Shown here: piece by piece, positions 27,601 through 39,632 of the stretch
Position numbering within the stretch: the stretch's first letter is position 1
Layout: the number at the start of each line of letters is the position of its first letter
Assembly (NCBI RefSeq): GCF_022458985.1
Contig: NC_061781.1
Coordinates: 5,257,501-5,321,500, forward strand
Direction of reading: 5' to 3'
DNA from: Mugil cephalus
Lineage: Eukaryota > Chordata > Actinopteri > Mugiliformes > Mugilidae
Length of the DNA stretch: 64,000 nucleotides
Position numbers and translations under genes: made by a program
The notes under the pieces: model-generated
Seen by the model: the letters and a program-made list of their open reading frames with translations, nothing else
Databases searched by the model: none
Told to the model about the DNA's origin: nothing

Positions 27601-30600
27601 GATGCCTTTGCTTCAATTGTCTGTCAGTGGGGAACAGCTGCTGTGTTGTAGATGATGTTTTATTTGATGTGTTTGTGCTCACAGCTACAAGCCAAGCATG
27701 CGAAGGTGAAAACGGATTGTGACGAGGCCAAGAGCAAACTGATGGAGGTAAATACCTGCAGCCAGCCAAGTATTGACACATTTCCTCGCTATATAAATTT
27801 TATACATTGATACAAGACAGATCGTAAATATCGTAAACTAAGGTTTCTGTTCCCACATACAGTGCCGGTCTCTCTACATTTCTGCATTCATTTTAACACA
27901 AGCCCTGAATAGACTAATTGCAGAACAAAATAAGTCTGAATTTGGCCTTGAAATTAACTTGTTATCCTGGAGGTGCACTTTTCACAGATATGCAATATTC
28001 TCATTTTCCCGAATAATCAAATGCACAAGTATCGTTAAAGTTACAGGTAACTTGTACTTAATTACACCATCTTTTTTAACTTCTTCCAGGTTACTGAGCA
28101 CTCAGAGAAGCTGGAGAAAGAGTTCAAGTCTTTAGAGGGGATGGAAGAGCAAGCCGACGATGGGTGAGTCATTTAACTCTGATCACACAGTTAAACCTTT
28201 AGTGCAAATCGACCTGAACTGAGCTTATGTAATTAAAATCTTTACCCTAAGTGTGTTCCGTAACAAAAAAACGCCAGGACGTAGCATATCAAAGCAAATT
28301 TAAGAGCATGAGAACAATTTCTTATGATCACGTTTAAAACGACTCACCAAAAACGACTAGTTTATGGTGAGTGGTGCCCATTTCATGTTGGATGAGTGAC
28401 AGACGATCCTCCTCAACAATTCCTACATTGTATGTTTAGATCAGAGTCACGTTAGAGAACTATTCATCTTTTATTAGACTATTAATGCTCTTTTAGAGTC
28501 CTGTGGGTCCTACGTAACCTGCGTACGTAGCCTACGCTGGTGTTAGTCATTTACAGTTGTGCGCTCATGAGTCTGGCTCACTCTGTAACAACACCTCCCA
28601 ATCAATAGTCAGCGCTGTGTCTGTTTTGCCAGTCGTCCACTTCCTGCCTCACTTTCAGCAATGGCAACTGAAACTTTAGCTGAAAATTTGGTAAAATTTC
28701 TCCTAACACAAGTCAAACGGATGTTTGGTCTCCAAACCTCAGAAATACACTACTACCAAGTGGACCAATCACAGCTCTTGCGCTCTGCATCGTCACAGCA
28801 TGTAGTTACATTTCTGGGGAGGTGCATGTCGGTTACTATGCTAGGATCTGTGTTAGCTTAACACAGATGTCTAAATTTACCTTACTTTTAACATCATACC
28901 ACAGTATCTCTATAGTCAGAGTAATTGTAAACTATTTGTTTAGTTCAGACATAAAGTTAGAAAAGCTGGAGAAAGTACAATCCTAGATTTAATGTCAGTC
29001 TTCATTAAAATGTTAATCCCCCTTGTGGTCTTGCTGAATGCTGTGAGGTCTGTGGCAGGGATTTGAACTGTTTTGAACTTTTCATTGATGTTAATGTTTT
29101 GCTCTGTTGAACAGCATGTTGCAGAAGCTGAGGGCTCTGGTGACAATGAACGAGAACCTGAGGCAGCAGGAGCAGGAGTTCCGCGCACACTGCAGAGTTA
29201 GTGTGATTCATTGTCTTTTTGATGTTAACTGCCGTACATTTCCCCTTTTTAATGGGTGTATTCTGTGTGCAGGAAGAGATGACCCGTCTGCAGCAGAGCA
29301 TTGAGGAGTTGAAATCGGCATCAGGACAGGACTCAGAGGAAGAGAAGGTAATTAGAGTGCCACTAAAAAGTATTTATACCACTCAAATTTACTGTGTTTC
29401 ATAAAAAATGTGGATTTTCATACAGGTCTAGTGGTAGGACCACTTGTGTTTTTGTGTTTTTGGGGTTGTTGTCTTGCTCCTTGACTATTTCCTTTTACAA
29501 GATTGTGGGGAAAAAAATAAAACCTCTCTTCTTTTGTTGGATCAGTTTGTCTTACTCCATCCTTTGTTTCTCAGGACAGAAACCAGCTTATAGATAAACA
29601 GTACAACACAGACAGAGAGAAACTGCAGAAGATCCGTCTGCTCATGGTGAGTACTTCTTACAACATGACACAAGATTAGATGCAACACAAATTATCTAAG
29701 CAAATAGGTCACAGCAGCAGATGACAGGCCACAGATAACAGCCTCGCTGGTTATTATCAACTTGGCACAGTTTTAATCTCATAGTTCTTTTCGTTCTCTC
29801 TTTGCTCTGGAGCAGCTTGTTTTTCCGTGGATGAATTCATATCGAGGCGTAATTGTCACCTTGTGCACGTGGAAAAGCAAAACCAGACATGATCTAGAAC
29901 TTCTAGGGAAGCTGTGACAGAAATCAACTCCACTGTGGAATATAAACATGTGCATTTAGTAAACTACTGAAATCCGTAGCCAAGTATTTTATTCAGCGTC
30001 ATGCTTGTACACTATTGCATAACACAGGGGATCTATTGAAATTTTAAAAACAAAAGAAGGCCACATTCCTTCAAAACACAAGTCATTATTTTATACTCGA
30101 CAAAAACAAGGCAGAATCAAAAGAGTTAATGACAGTTTATAAGCATAGTATGACATTTCCTCTTCTACAGTTTTACTTTTTTTTAACACACTTACTTACT
30201 TAACACCGAGCAATATTAGGAGTTTTTAAACATTACAGACCTTTTAACACTAGCTAATAATAAATATTTAATAATAAAAGTGTAAAAACAAAATCAGCTA
30301 CTGAGCCGATTAGACGAGAGATCAATCACGGGATTTTTTCATCGATCTGCGCATGTCACATGTCTACAAAATGGCTGTTTTAATCAAAAGTAGTGTTATG
30401 TCTGAACGTCAGATCAGAATAGATGACCTCACATGTAAACCACTGACCTGAAACCTTCAATCTGAATGATTTCAGTTGGAATGACAAAAAGTGTCCATGT
30501 AAACCCCGCTAATGATTCAGTTTGTATCAGAACGGGCCATGATTTCATTGGGCTGCTTGTTTCTACCGATACAGAGAAAAACTATACCTCTCCATTAAAT

Positions 30601-33229
30601 TGGATAGTCCTCCAACCAATCGGAGACAATTTTTGTAAATAAATTCAACTTCATGTCGCTGAGATGATAAGTCTGACTACGTAGCTCTTAAGGCTCACTT
30701 AGAGTACCAGTAACTTACGCACAAAGCCGACACCAGTGTGAGCCATTTATAGCCGTGTGCTCATCAGTCTGTAATAACTCCACTCAAACACTAGTCGGCG
30801 TTGTGTCTTTTTTGTCAGTCATTTGCCGGTTCATTTTTGTTTCTTCTTCCTACTCCACTTTCAACAATAGCAACTGAAACTTTTTTGCCGAAGACCTACA
30901 AAACATATGTTTATATCTCCAAACAGAATCTTTCTTTGGCGTAGGCGAGAAGGTCTCACTGCATCACGTGTGTGCTAGAGGGCGCTGTTTTCAGTGTTGG
31001 GAAAGTTTATCAGTTTCTACGTGGAGGAATTTCATTTCTGGTTGCCATTCACAACGCTGCTTCTGCATCACTTAATTTCCCTGAGGCATTAGCATTAGTG
31101 GTGGATTAAGTGGTGGGCGATGTCTTATTCAGAGAAAGAGGAAGATAGTTTTCATTACTTTGGTGACAGTTTTGATCATTTTGCTACCATTTATTTTTCT
31201 TTGAATACAAAACCTCTACACATTAGAAACACTCTTGAATTCAAACTGAATCCCTCACGATTCCCTTGACTCTGCTCAGGCTCGGAGGAACCGAGAGATT
31301 GCCATCCTGCAGAGGAGGATTGACGAGATTCCGAGCCGGGCCGAGCTGACCCAGTATCAGAAAAGATTCATTGAACTCTATAGCCAAGGTGGGTCTCTCC
31401 TCTGCATCAGGTCCATCAAGGGTTTGTGTTCAGGAAGCACAGACCACCAGTCATGAATGAATATCTGAAAAATCTGTAATACATTATTCTTTTTATTTGT
31501 TTCGTGTCTTTCAGTCTCTGCTACGCACAAAGAGACCAAGCAGTTCTTCACTTTGTATAACACTTTAGATGATAAGAAGGTCTATCTGGAGAAGGAGGCA
31601 AGTAATCACTGCGGCCATTTCTCAGCGACTTGGGGAATTTTTGCTAATCTAAGAATGTGACTTTAGGGAATTTAGGGCCAATACTGAGCAGTACACACAT
31701 GAACAAATAATTATGAGAAATATATGTGCTTTTTATTTCTGTAGGTGAATCTTCTGAATTCCATTCATGACAACTTCCAGCAGTAAGTATGAAATTCTGA
31801 TCATCACAGGTTTTCATGTCATGGATGAGTCTCTGAGTTTGTTTTTAGAATTCTAAAGACTCTTTTATAAATCTGCAGGATCGAGACGCAGCAGCTTACA
31901 CATGTAGCCAGTGCTGAGTCATTTATACCTGGGCTCAGTCTGGTTCACTCTGTAACAACTCCACCCAAACACTAGTCGGCGCTGTGTTTTTTTTTTTTTT
32001 TTTTGTTGTTGTTTTTTTTTTGCCCATCGTGTTAATTCTTGTTTCTACTTCCTGCTTCACTTTCACGTCAGTTATTAGAGCTCAAAGGCTGGCAGAATTA
32101 GCTGCGTAGCCTTTTACACGTGTGCGAAGACTTACGGCATCGTTTAAAGTGTGACAGTGTAACGCAGTCAGCCACATTAAACATTCTGATCATTACTGTA
32201 TTTTGACAAATTTAAATGTGATTTGTTTCCCTGTTATATGGAGATTTGTGTAAACATTGGAACTGATTTAATGCACATTTGTTTTGCAGAACTAAACATT
32301 CTTAGTTTTGATTGAGGAAGGTCTTTATAAACATTTATTATTTCCATACATGTCCAGTGACTCTAAACTCTTATACCCCTCCAGAGCCATGTCTTCTTCA
32401 GCTGCCAAGGAGCAGTTCCTCAGACAGATGGAACAAATAGTGGAGGGAATCAAACAGAGCCGCATCAAGGTACGAGTCTCTCACTAAGAGGAGAATGGAT
32501 TTGTTACAGCTTAGCTGCTATTATCTGCCTATAATGACCAGACAATAACAGCTTTTAATATTTGGATGGGATAGTTTTAATCAAGAAATTGAATCATATT
32601 TTGTCTTGAATTTATTCAGTGCTACATCATCCAGCCTTATTTATCTACCACTGTTGGACAAATGTGGCAGCAAAATATAATGGAAGTATTCTATGAGACT
32701 ATGCACTTCATTCTTTATTTTCCTGTCTCCTTCTCCAGATGGAGAAGAAGAAGCAGGAGAACAAAATGAGGAGAGATCAGCTGAACGATGAATACCTGGA
32801 GCTGCTGGACAAACAGAGGCTGTACTTCAAAACCGTCAAGGAATTTAAAGAGGTAATAAAAATAATGTATGAAATCAGAATCAGTCAGAATCAGTGAACC
32901 TTTATTTGTCCCACAAATTTGGGAAATTACAGGGAATTTTTAAGCTTTGTTGTTTTTCATACACCACGAATTGAATCCCTGAGACATGTGTACCTTCACT
33001 ACAGATCAACTTCAGTGATTGAACACATCTGTATTGGTCAAGTGATCAAGGAGTGATTTAGCATATACCTGCAATGTAAAGTGTAGGAAGTGGTTCTTTT
33101 ATGTCAAATCTCAAATAATTCCCTCCATATGACATGATGACTAAACAGTCAAATGTTTTTTTTTCATCACAGGAATGTCGCAAAAACGAGATACTCCTGT
33201 CCAAGCTGAGAGCTAAAGGAACTTCCTGA
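18684..33229 (+). CDS. ccdc93: Coiled-coil domain-containing protein 93, 23 exons, 634 aa
   Basis: Exons: 18684-18770, 18982-19095, 19760-19854, 20326-20437, 20781-20879, 21825-21881, 21994-22094, 24086-24119, 24595-24693, 25123-25173, 25899-25985, 26445-26561, 27685-27747, 28090-28163, 29115-29196, 29273-29347, 29575-29646, 31280-31388, 31515-31597, 31745-31782, 32385-32469, 32739-32852, 33173-33229. Phases are consistent and the length is close to human CCDC93 (631 aa). Recognised segments are [68 protein letters not shown] and [17 protein letters not shown]. The N-terminal ~200 residues form a calponin-homology-like domain; from about residue 290 the protein is largely coiled coil. CCDC93 pairs with CCDC22 and COMMD proteins in the CCC complex, which works with Retriever and WASH in endosomal recycling. 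Exon 19 ends at a GC donor. The first 29 residues differ from the human N-terminus. Confidence 0.97.
19275..19656 (-). mobile_element. Tc1-derived miniature element with CA tract, ccdc93 intron 2
   Basis: The ends match terminal repeats of a fish Tc1-like family (ACACCAATTGAAACCACTGT and CCTGATCAGTGTA). Inside is a remnant of the transposase end (GACCTGGCCTCCAAATTCAC, then GATCCCAAACTGATCA) and a short CA tract near 19482. Related copies are at 39795-40247 (opposite orientation) and 63658-64000. Confidence 0.75.
21045..21210 (+). repeat. Dispersed repeat, copy 1 of 4 in ccdc93 introns
   Basis: It shares GTCTGGCTCACTCTGTAACA and the AGGGGGCGCT end motif with the copies at about 28505-28865, 30660-31000 and 31895-32110. 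No coding content. The class is unknown to me, probably a non-autonomous DNA element. Confidence 0.5.
22510..22640 (+). repeat. Common teleost interspersed repeat fragment
   Basis: Contains GCTGGAGCCTATCCCAGCTG, then GTGAGAGGCAGAGTACACTC and TTGCCAGTCTATTGCAGGAC. This is an abundant fish repeat; another part of the family lies at 60380-60600. Confidence 0.75.
22760..22960 (-). repeat. Dispersed repeat, inverted partner at 34990-35180
   Basis: The stretch with AGTAGAGCTCCCCCTAGTGA, CTGGCTGCAGTATAGG and AGCTCCACCTCCTAC is the inverse of 35085-35160, and the similarity continues into the flank. It is a known type of short fish repeat found near genes. Confidence 0.7.
23090..24085 (+). other. 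Rest of ccdc93 intron 7
   Basis: About 1 kb of intron with no recognised repeat or second gene. A purine-rich stretch lies near 23400. The open frames here end at random and cross no conserved motif. Confidence 0.5.
25195..25593 (+). mobile_element. hAT-type miniature element, ccdc93 intron 10
   Basis: It resembles the element at 51341-51797: shared AACATTTCCTTTTGTTTT, GTGTTTACATTTAATGAA and CATGTCTCAGTGTTGTG. The end TGGTGGGCCGTATGTTTGAC corresponds to the GTGTCAAAC-type terminal repeat. Internally deleted, with no transposase frame. Confidence 0.75.
26704..27045. repeat. Dispersed fish repeat with GATACGATAC motif
   Basis: It begins GGGTTGGGTATTCGCAAGGA and contains ACAATACGATACGTATCATG, typical of a widespread teleost miniature element. 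It ends near ATTGCCATATCACTATTTTT. No coding content. Confidence 0.55.
28505..28865 (+). repeat. Dispersed repeat, copy 2 of 4 in ccdc93 introns
   Basis: Contains GAGTCTGGCTCACTCTGTAA, GTCAGCGCTGTGTCTG, TTCCTGCCTCACTTTCAGCA and GGGGAGGTGCATGTCGGTTA. It is the longest of the four related copies and lies in intron 14. Confidence 0.55.
30660..31000 (+). repeat. Dispersed repeat, copy 3 of 4 in ccdc93 introns
   Basis: Shares ACTAGTCGGCGTTGTGTC, CTACTCCACTTTCAACAA and AGCAACTGAAAC with copy 2, and ends GTGCTAGAGGGCGCTGTTTT. Lies in intron 17. Confidence 0.55.
31895..32110 (+). repeat. Dispersed repeat, copy 4 of 4 in ccdc93 introns
   Basis: Contains GTTCACTCTGTAACAACTCC and AAACACTAGTCGGCGCTGTG, interrupted by a T/G run at 31987-32021, then TTCCTGCTTCACTTTCA. 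Lies in intron 20. Confidence 0.55.
32878..32945 (+). repeat. LINE-type 3' end fragment, ccdc93 intron 22
   Basis: The short segment CAGTGAACCTTTATTTGTCC, then GGGAAATTACAG, resembles the common 3' end of fish LINE-derived repeats (TTTATTGTCCC type). A similar TTTATTGTCAG motif is at 39012. Confidence 0.45.
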
Positions 33230-33651
33230 TGTTACTGTCAGCAGGTTTTATGTAAGGAGAAACATAGTGTATAATCTGAATGAGCTAAAGTGATCATTGA
33301 TGCATTCCATGTCATTGTTTATGTCTAACGGATTCGTTAACACACTTAGGATTTGGGTTCTAAACCCCTGGAAATTCCTTTGACACTGGGCTCCGAATAC
33401 GTCCCACATCCTGCAGACGCATGAATCTAAATACATTTCTTTGGAAAGTCTGGTTTTGATTACATTCTCCGTAACAATGCCAATAAAAACAAACCACCAT
33501 CAATGCCCCCATTCTCACGATGTGGAGCTGCAACAGAAAAGAGAGTCCCATAACTTTTAAATGTTTCCTTTGCTAATAATGCCTCTCTTACACGTCTCTA
33601 ATGTTCTTACTCTCTGTCACCATCCAATGACCATGTATGACCAAGGTAATG

Positions 33652-33657
33652 AATAAA
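33652..33657 (+). terminator. ccdc93: ccdc93 polyadenylation signal
   Basis: AATAAA lies 420 bases after the stop codon and is the best signal in this 3' UTR. Confidence 0.6.
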
Positions 33658-34776
33658 ATAATATTTTGAAAAGCCTTTTCAGTTACTCATCTCAGATAGG
33701 ATGTTACTGTCATACACTGCTGTTTGACGGCAATCCACTATCAGAAGGCACCAGAGTGTAGTTAAAAGTCACATGATGAATCACTGAAGGAGACATCCTG
33801 TGTCTTCATGTCTCCTAGTGCACATGTCCAACATGGCCAAAGAAACAAAACAAAACATGGTGATTGGTTTTCACCAATCACACACATCCATTTAGAAAAC
33901 TATTTAGAGTATATTTTAAGATTTATATCACATGAGAACCTACATTACCAGTTAGGTCAGAGGGTTATGTGTCATTGGCTAGTTATGGAAACAGTCTGAT
34001 CAGTTGGATTTCATCTCAGAGCTGATAGCAGACGTCCCACAGCTCCTTAGGATTTCTGTCACTGCCATCATGTACAAATTTCAGTTTCAACTAAGACAAA
34101 ACAGAAGGCTAAAACAACCAGTAATCAATTACAACAATGCTGGTACAAGACTAAACTTTTCAAGTACAAGATACAATATAGTTTAAGTATGATGGTAGTG
34201 TAGATTTTTCATGAATGAAGTCGACCAGAAGGTGGCTCTACACTGTAAATGTTGGAGGTTGACTTTGAAGATGGTGTCATTTTATAGACCTGTTCAAATA
34301 ACAGATTGTGCTGTGAGTGATAGACATGATCCGACTTTCTCATTAAAGACCCACTGCACTTATTTTCAGTAGTCTTCTTCTTTATTATTATTATTATAGT
34401 TAATGTAAAAGGTTTTATAGGAGGTAGTCTTGCATCCGCAGCAGTTCACTACCAATATATAGCATCCCCCTGAACTGGAACTGATTACGAGTGCGTGTCA
34501 TTCATATGGAGTTTGCTTGTTAACCATTTATATATTTTATTTAGAAAAGAGAATAAAAAAAGCTCTGTAAATATGAGGGAAATGAAGCAATCGTACCTTC
34601 TGCCATATTGGGTGTCATTTGAAACTAGAATCTATTGATTTTAAGCTTCACATTGCTGGAGCTCATCTAACTACAGAGCAAACATGCAGGAGTTTCTGCT
34701 TACGTCTCCGTATTTCATTACATCTCCCAACAGTGGACAACAAGTGCAAGGGATATACTAACTGTTGTGGTGATTT

Positions 34777-34809
34777 ATTTATATATATATATATTATTTA
34801 TATATATAT

Positions 34810-34884
<75 letters not shown>
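34777..34884. repeat. (AT)n microsatellite
   Basis: Nearly uninterrupted AT dinucleotides with a few TAA/TAT breaks. Confidence 0.95.
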
Positions 34885-34888
<4 letters not shown>

Positions 34889-34989
34889 CAACTCTCACCA
34901 CTTTATGGAGTGGTTGGTGTTGCAACTGTTGGTCACCATCATGTCACATCCTGTTTCTGTAGCATCAAATAAATAACTAAAATGAGACT

Positions 34990-35180
34990 TATCCAAAGTG
35001 ACACTTGGATATGCATCTACATTATATTAACTACCTAAAATGACAGGAAAAAATATTTGACATGTGTTTTAGTTAGACCCAAGTCCCATCCACTAAGATG
35101 GAGGAGGTGGAGCTTATGACCTATACTGCAGCCAGTCACCAGGGGGAGCTCTACTTGCTTTGCCTTCACTTTTGCTGCCA
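34990..35180 (+). repeat. Dispersed repeat, inverted relative of 22760-22960
   Basis: Contains GGAGGAGGTGGAGCTTATGA, CTATACTGCAGCCAGTCACC and AGGGGGAGCTCTACTTGCTT. Confidence 0.7.
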
Positions 35181-36095
35181 TCTTCACTTTCACGGTTTCT
35201 ACTTACTGAGAGCTTTACAATGGTATACCACATACCTTTGAGACTTGTTTCCCTGAGGAAGTACACACAAACGCAACAACCATTTTGAGACCAATAATAC
35301 AATTTAGTTTTTAGCGATTTTGTAACGTGTGCTATAGCAGATGACGGTGTACAGGCTAAATTATACAAAGCTCCAAGGTTGAATTCTATGCCTGTTGCCT
35401 ATTTTGTAACCTCCATTAATGAGTTCATAGCCCCTAAATGGAGATTCCAACAACTTCCCAAATACTCAAGTGAACAAGGAAGCCCATCTCTGCAGCCGAG
35501 TTTTGACATTTTGAACATTGTAAAAGAAAATAGTTAAAGGAATAGCAATGACCTGATGGCTTAACTGGAAAAACTGAATTACATAGGATTTAGTTCCCTA
35601 TTGGTTCAGTTTTATGTGTCTACATACTTTAGGTCATGAAGTGTATCTGGCAGCCCAGGTATACTTCTACAACTAGAAGTGTACTACTATAAAAATCTAA
35701 AATCTGTGTATTACAAATGTGTTCTTCTGCCTCAGCCTCTGCTCCACTATCAGTACAGCCTGCTCTCCAATCTCACGATTGTGATACTGAACAGACAGCT
35801 CGCATTTCTCTCGCATGTCACAGCTTTGATTGGTTGAAAGAAATGTCCATGTACGCAGGCTACAAACTGTGTCAAAGATTGTCTTGTCTATGTTTTTCCC
35901 CATCCTTCACTGGTTAACTTCCAGCAGGCTGATGCTTGACAAGCTGTTTCCTTCAAAGTCCAAGCGTGGAGGCTTTCTGCAGGAGCTTCATGGAACATCA
36001 CGTGTAAACGCCGTTGTTGGCAGGATCACTGATATTTCACTGATAATCACTGTGAACAGTTAAGTATCTTACAGTGCTTCAGTGTTGAAAAAGGC

Positions 36096-36299
36096 GTCAG
36101 AGGAGATAAAAGGAAGGCGTGGGAGTAAAGGAGGTGGGAACCAACCTCAGTTAGACCTGTTGTTCAACAGAAGAGGAGACCCAACCTGAACCTGTGGGAT
36201 ATACAGGAGGTCTAGGAGGTCAGATCTTGGTCAGAGGACATGACTGGGTGTCGTGCATCAGTGTCGGGTCTGCAGGCATGTGTCTGATATGTTTACACT
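36096..36299 (+). promoter_or_regulatory. Putative promoter / 5' UTR of the FGF gene
   Basis: A TATA-like GATAAAAGG at 36105-36113 lies about 190 bases before the start codon, followed by purine-rich sequence. No other elements are clear. Confidence 0.4.
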
Positions 36300-39200
36300 A
36301 TGAACGTCTCCACACTGCTGCCTGGATTTCTCTTGCTCCAGCTTTTAACAGTGTGTGATCGGGCGTCTGGAGCAAACAAACAGGAACCAGCTGCTTCACT
36401 TGAGGACCACAACACTCTCTTCAGGGGCCTCTGGAAGCTGCAAATCAGGGACTCCCTGCTGAAAGGAAAAGGTAAGCAAGCACCGGGGGAAACGTCTTAC
36501 TTATCAGAGTGGAAACCATATGTTAAGAGAACTATAACATTTCAATGATTGCTTCAGCGATAAATATGTTTGTCCCAGCTAAAGCCCAGAAATGAATCCA
36601 AATAGAAAATCTGTGTGGGAACCTGAAGAGGGCCGTGCATGGGAAGTGTCCTCACAATCTGACATGAATTCTGGAAATCAGTTTGAATGAGGGGTAGTAT
36701 AAAATATTATATTCAGTGATTTAAGGTATCAACAAGGACTCAAATGAAATGATTCTGTAAAAACAACTGTACTGTTGAACGATGCCCGTTTGATTTGTCT
36801 GAAACTCATCGCATCCCTTCTTACTCAACAGTTTACATTTATGTGATGATGTCACAAAATGAGTGACACTTTCAGTGGTTCAAAACTCATGACGAGATTT
36901 TGTCAGTTGCAGAGTCTATTAATTCTGTCTTTTGTAATAGCGCTTTGGTGGGTTTTATGCAATATGAAGAATGACAACTAGGAGAAAACATCTGTAAGTG
37001 GCAGTGTCATATCCAGCTCTCTCATTTTTTAAACACCACTCATGTCTGTGTAATGCAGGTTCCAGTCCTCATCCGACTAGAGAAGAGGTTAAACAGCAGC
37101 TGCTCTACTGTCGTGTTGGGATTGGTTACCATCTCCAGATCCTGCCCAGCGGCTCGGTAGGAGGCGTCCATAAACCCACTGAACACTGTGAGTTTGGTCT
37201 GCAAATATGACATCCTCCCATCACGATCGTGTGTTATGTGTTTGGAGAGTTTACTGATATGACCCCAGAGTACGTCCATCTGAATCCTAACACTTCTGCT
37301 GAGCAGCAGCATCTGTTTCCTTCTGTCATAAATAAGTGTAGGAAAACAGTTAAAATTTACTGTTCACTCATATAAATTTGATTGGTAGGAGAATACAGGG
37401 ATGAACACAGGACAACCAGTGAAGTCCAGTATGGATGTAGCAACTTCATGATTTTAATTAAAGAAAAGGGAACTGAAACAGTGGAGAAGGAATGGACCAC
37501 ATCATTACGCCAAATAAGTTAAAGTAATAGAGCAAAACTGGGCCTGGTTTAACAAGCTAAACAACACATTTAATATTGAAAACAGCAAACAAAAGTCTAT
37601 CTTCACTACTAAAATATGATACTCAAACTACACAGCTGGAACCAACCAATAATCATAGAGTGTATAAACAAAGTATTATCTATGTGGTGAGGTGTGTACC
37701 TAGGGTTGCCACCTTTCAGAAATGAAAATAAATGACGCCCACCACAGCTCCACGGGGCCATGACCACCACAGGTTAAGAACTGATGTTGGTTTGAAGGCA
37801 AAGAGCAGCAACACCAAATATTGATGTGATTTACATTTTTCTTTTGTTCGCTCACTAAGTGCTTTTTGCACTTTTGACAACAGGCTAAACTGCATGTTGT
37901 TGCTCTGTACCTGTACATGCGTAATGACAATTAAGTTGAGTCTGAACTTTACTCAATAAAGCATACAGTGAGACTGTGATAAAGTTGGAAAAAAATAAAT
38001 AAATAAACCCTACTCTTGTTGGAATCACTTCCAGGTAAAAGTAATTATACTGAAGCTCTGATGATGAGTTTAATGTTTATGTAACAGCTGGGTGCAAGAA
38101 AGGACCGGTTCCATATTGCAAAAACACGTAATGAAGTCTAATTAGGGTCGAGAATGAAATGAAATGAAACTAAACTGAATAAATTAAATAAAACTAAATG
38201 GAGGACTGTGATTCAGTTCCTTGGCCGGATGTTGACAAGTGTTTCAGAACCACAGCTCTGGAGGCTGAAAAGTGGCAAAAGAGTTGACAGAGTAGAGAAC
38301 GTTGTAGAAGGAGCTGTGTGCCAGAGTAGTCACACAACACCATGTCTTTTGCTGCTGCAGAGTTGCAGTCTGCAGTTTTAGGCAGAGATGAAAGCCACCA
38401 AAACCCTGACACAGAAGTCACGTGGTGTCAGTGGGATGAGCTTGAACGCATCCTTCATTATGCGTTGAGAGGAGGCTCTGTTGTTGCTACTGTTTTCAAG
38501 CTGCCCAAAGAGCTCTTTGTGGGTCTCTTTGGTGTTCTTCTTTCTCGGGAAAGAAGCTGATGCATCTATGGAGACCCTCCATCGTCTGGTCAATCAGATG
38601 TTTAGTACAGTCACAGACAAAATACTAAACAAATCCTAAAACAACCATTATAAACTTAAAATTGGTTGGCTCCATAAAAATACACATTTTGAGTGGGTCA
38701 TTTGTGATCCACTAATGAAGGCCGTGCCTTTTGGAAGAAGATTCTGTGGTCAGATGAGTCCAGTTTCCAGCTTCATCTTCCTTCTGCTAATGTGAGGGTA
38801 CAGAAGGCCAGGTGAAGCATTATCTCCAGCATGTACAGTACCTACTGTCAGAAATGGAGGAGACAGTATCATGGTTTGGGGATGTATGAGTGCTGCTGGT
38901 GTTGGTCATCTCACTGTCTGTGATGACTCAATGAACTAAATATTGTGCCATTCTCCAAACCCACATGCTCCCTTCTGCACTGGATGGAAAGAATAGAATA
39001 AAATAGAATGTCCTTTATTGTCAGTATACAGTGTACAGTCAGACTGCAGAATTGTTGTATTTGTTTGTGTCTGTCTAATGCAGCCACACCTTTCGAAAAC
39101 ACACAAAAAAACATTTTTTTCACAAATATTTCATGACAATATTTGAGACTGTGAGAAATTTGAAGGGTGTACTTTAATATGTTAATTTATCCTGCATTTC

Positions 39201-39632
39201 TGCATCTCCTCAGGTCGGATGAAGGTGTTCGCTATGAAGCATGGAGTGGTGGGAATCAGAGCAGTTAAGAGTGGCTTGTACCTCTGTATGAGTAAAGACG
39301 GACTGGCATACGGAGCGGTAAGTAGCCTACTGCACAGGCGAGCCTTTAGTACAGTGCTACGTTGAGCACACTGACTGTTATATACGGGCAACAGTATACA
39401 GCACACGGCTGGATAACACTAACAGACTCTGTGGCTGTCTTCTTTCCAGGAGAAGTTTTCTGACGACTGCATGTTGAAGGAGAACTTGGAGGAAAATCAC
39501 TACACCACCTACTCCTCTCTGTCTTATCCAGGCATCTACCTGGCTCTTTCCCACAAGGGGGAACTCAGGAGGGGCAACAGCGTTACCAAACACCAGCCCT
39601 GCACCCATTTCCTGCCTCGAAAGACATCATGA
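36300..39632 (+). CDS. Secreted fibroblast growth factor, FGF4/5/6-like, 4 exons, 195 aa
   Basis: Coding exons are 36300-36471, 37059-37187, 39214-39317 and 39450-39632; all junctions are GT-AG and the phases join to 196 codons with the stop. A hydrophobic signal peptide ([13 protein letters not shown]) starts the protein, so it should be secreted to act on FGF receptors. The beta-trefoil core spans about residues 70-190: [59 protein letters not shown] and THFLPR. The 104-nt third exon matches the highly conserved middle exon size of FGF genes. RVGIG-HLQ-LP-G and YPG-YLALS-G favour FGF4/6; DDC--KE--EENHY resembles FGF5/7/20. I therefore give no symbol. The usual LE-S-VE segment before GVV is altered to RMKVFAMKH, a marked divergence. 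Confidence 0.85.
37190..39213 (+). other. FGF intron 2, with a Tc1 relic
   Basis: A 2-kb intron. At 37690-37770 is a probable dispersed repeat (GGGTTGCCACCTTTCAGAAA). The 72-codon frame at 38342-38560 has no known motif. A Tc1 transposase relic is at 38700-38960, and a LINE-end-like TTTATTGTCAGTATACAG is at 39012. Confidence 0.5.
38700..38960 (+). mobile_element. Decayed Tc1-like transposase fragment in FGF intron 2
   Basis: Translated in shifting frames the segment reads LWSDESSFQ(L)H, then NVRVQK, then [10 protein letters not shown] and a [11 protein letters not shown]-type stretch. This is the region around the second catalytic Asp and the GGGS-MVWGC motif of Tc1 transposases. Many frame breaks; no terminal repeats found. 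Confidence 0.75.

Larger units (their letters stand above)
33660..36095. other. Intergenic region between ccdc93 and the FGF gene
   Basis: No gene is recognised. It holds an (AT)n tract at 34777-34884 and a dispersed repeat at 34990-35180. The stretch 35940-36060, just upstream of the FGF gene, has a short open frame but no known motif. Confidence 0.6.

Noticed and set aside
38342-38560. 72-codon frame as an extra FGF exon
   Set aside because: Neither frame nor splice sites fit between FGF exons 2 and 3, whose phases already join correctly.
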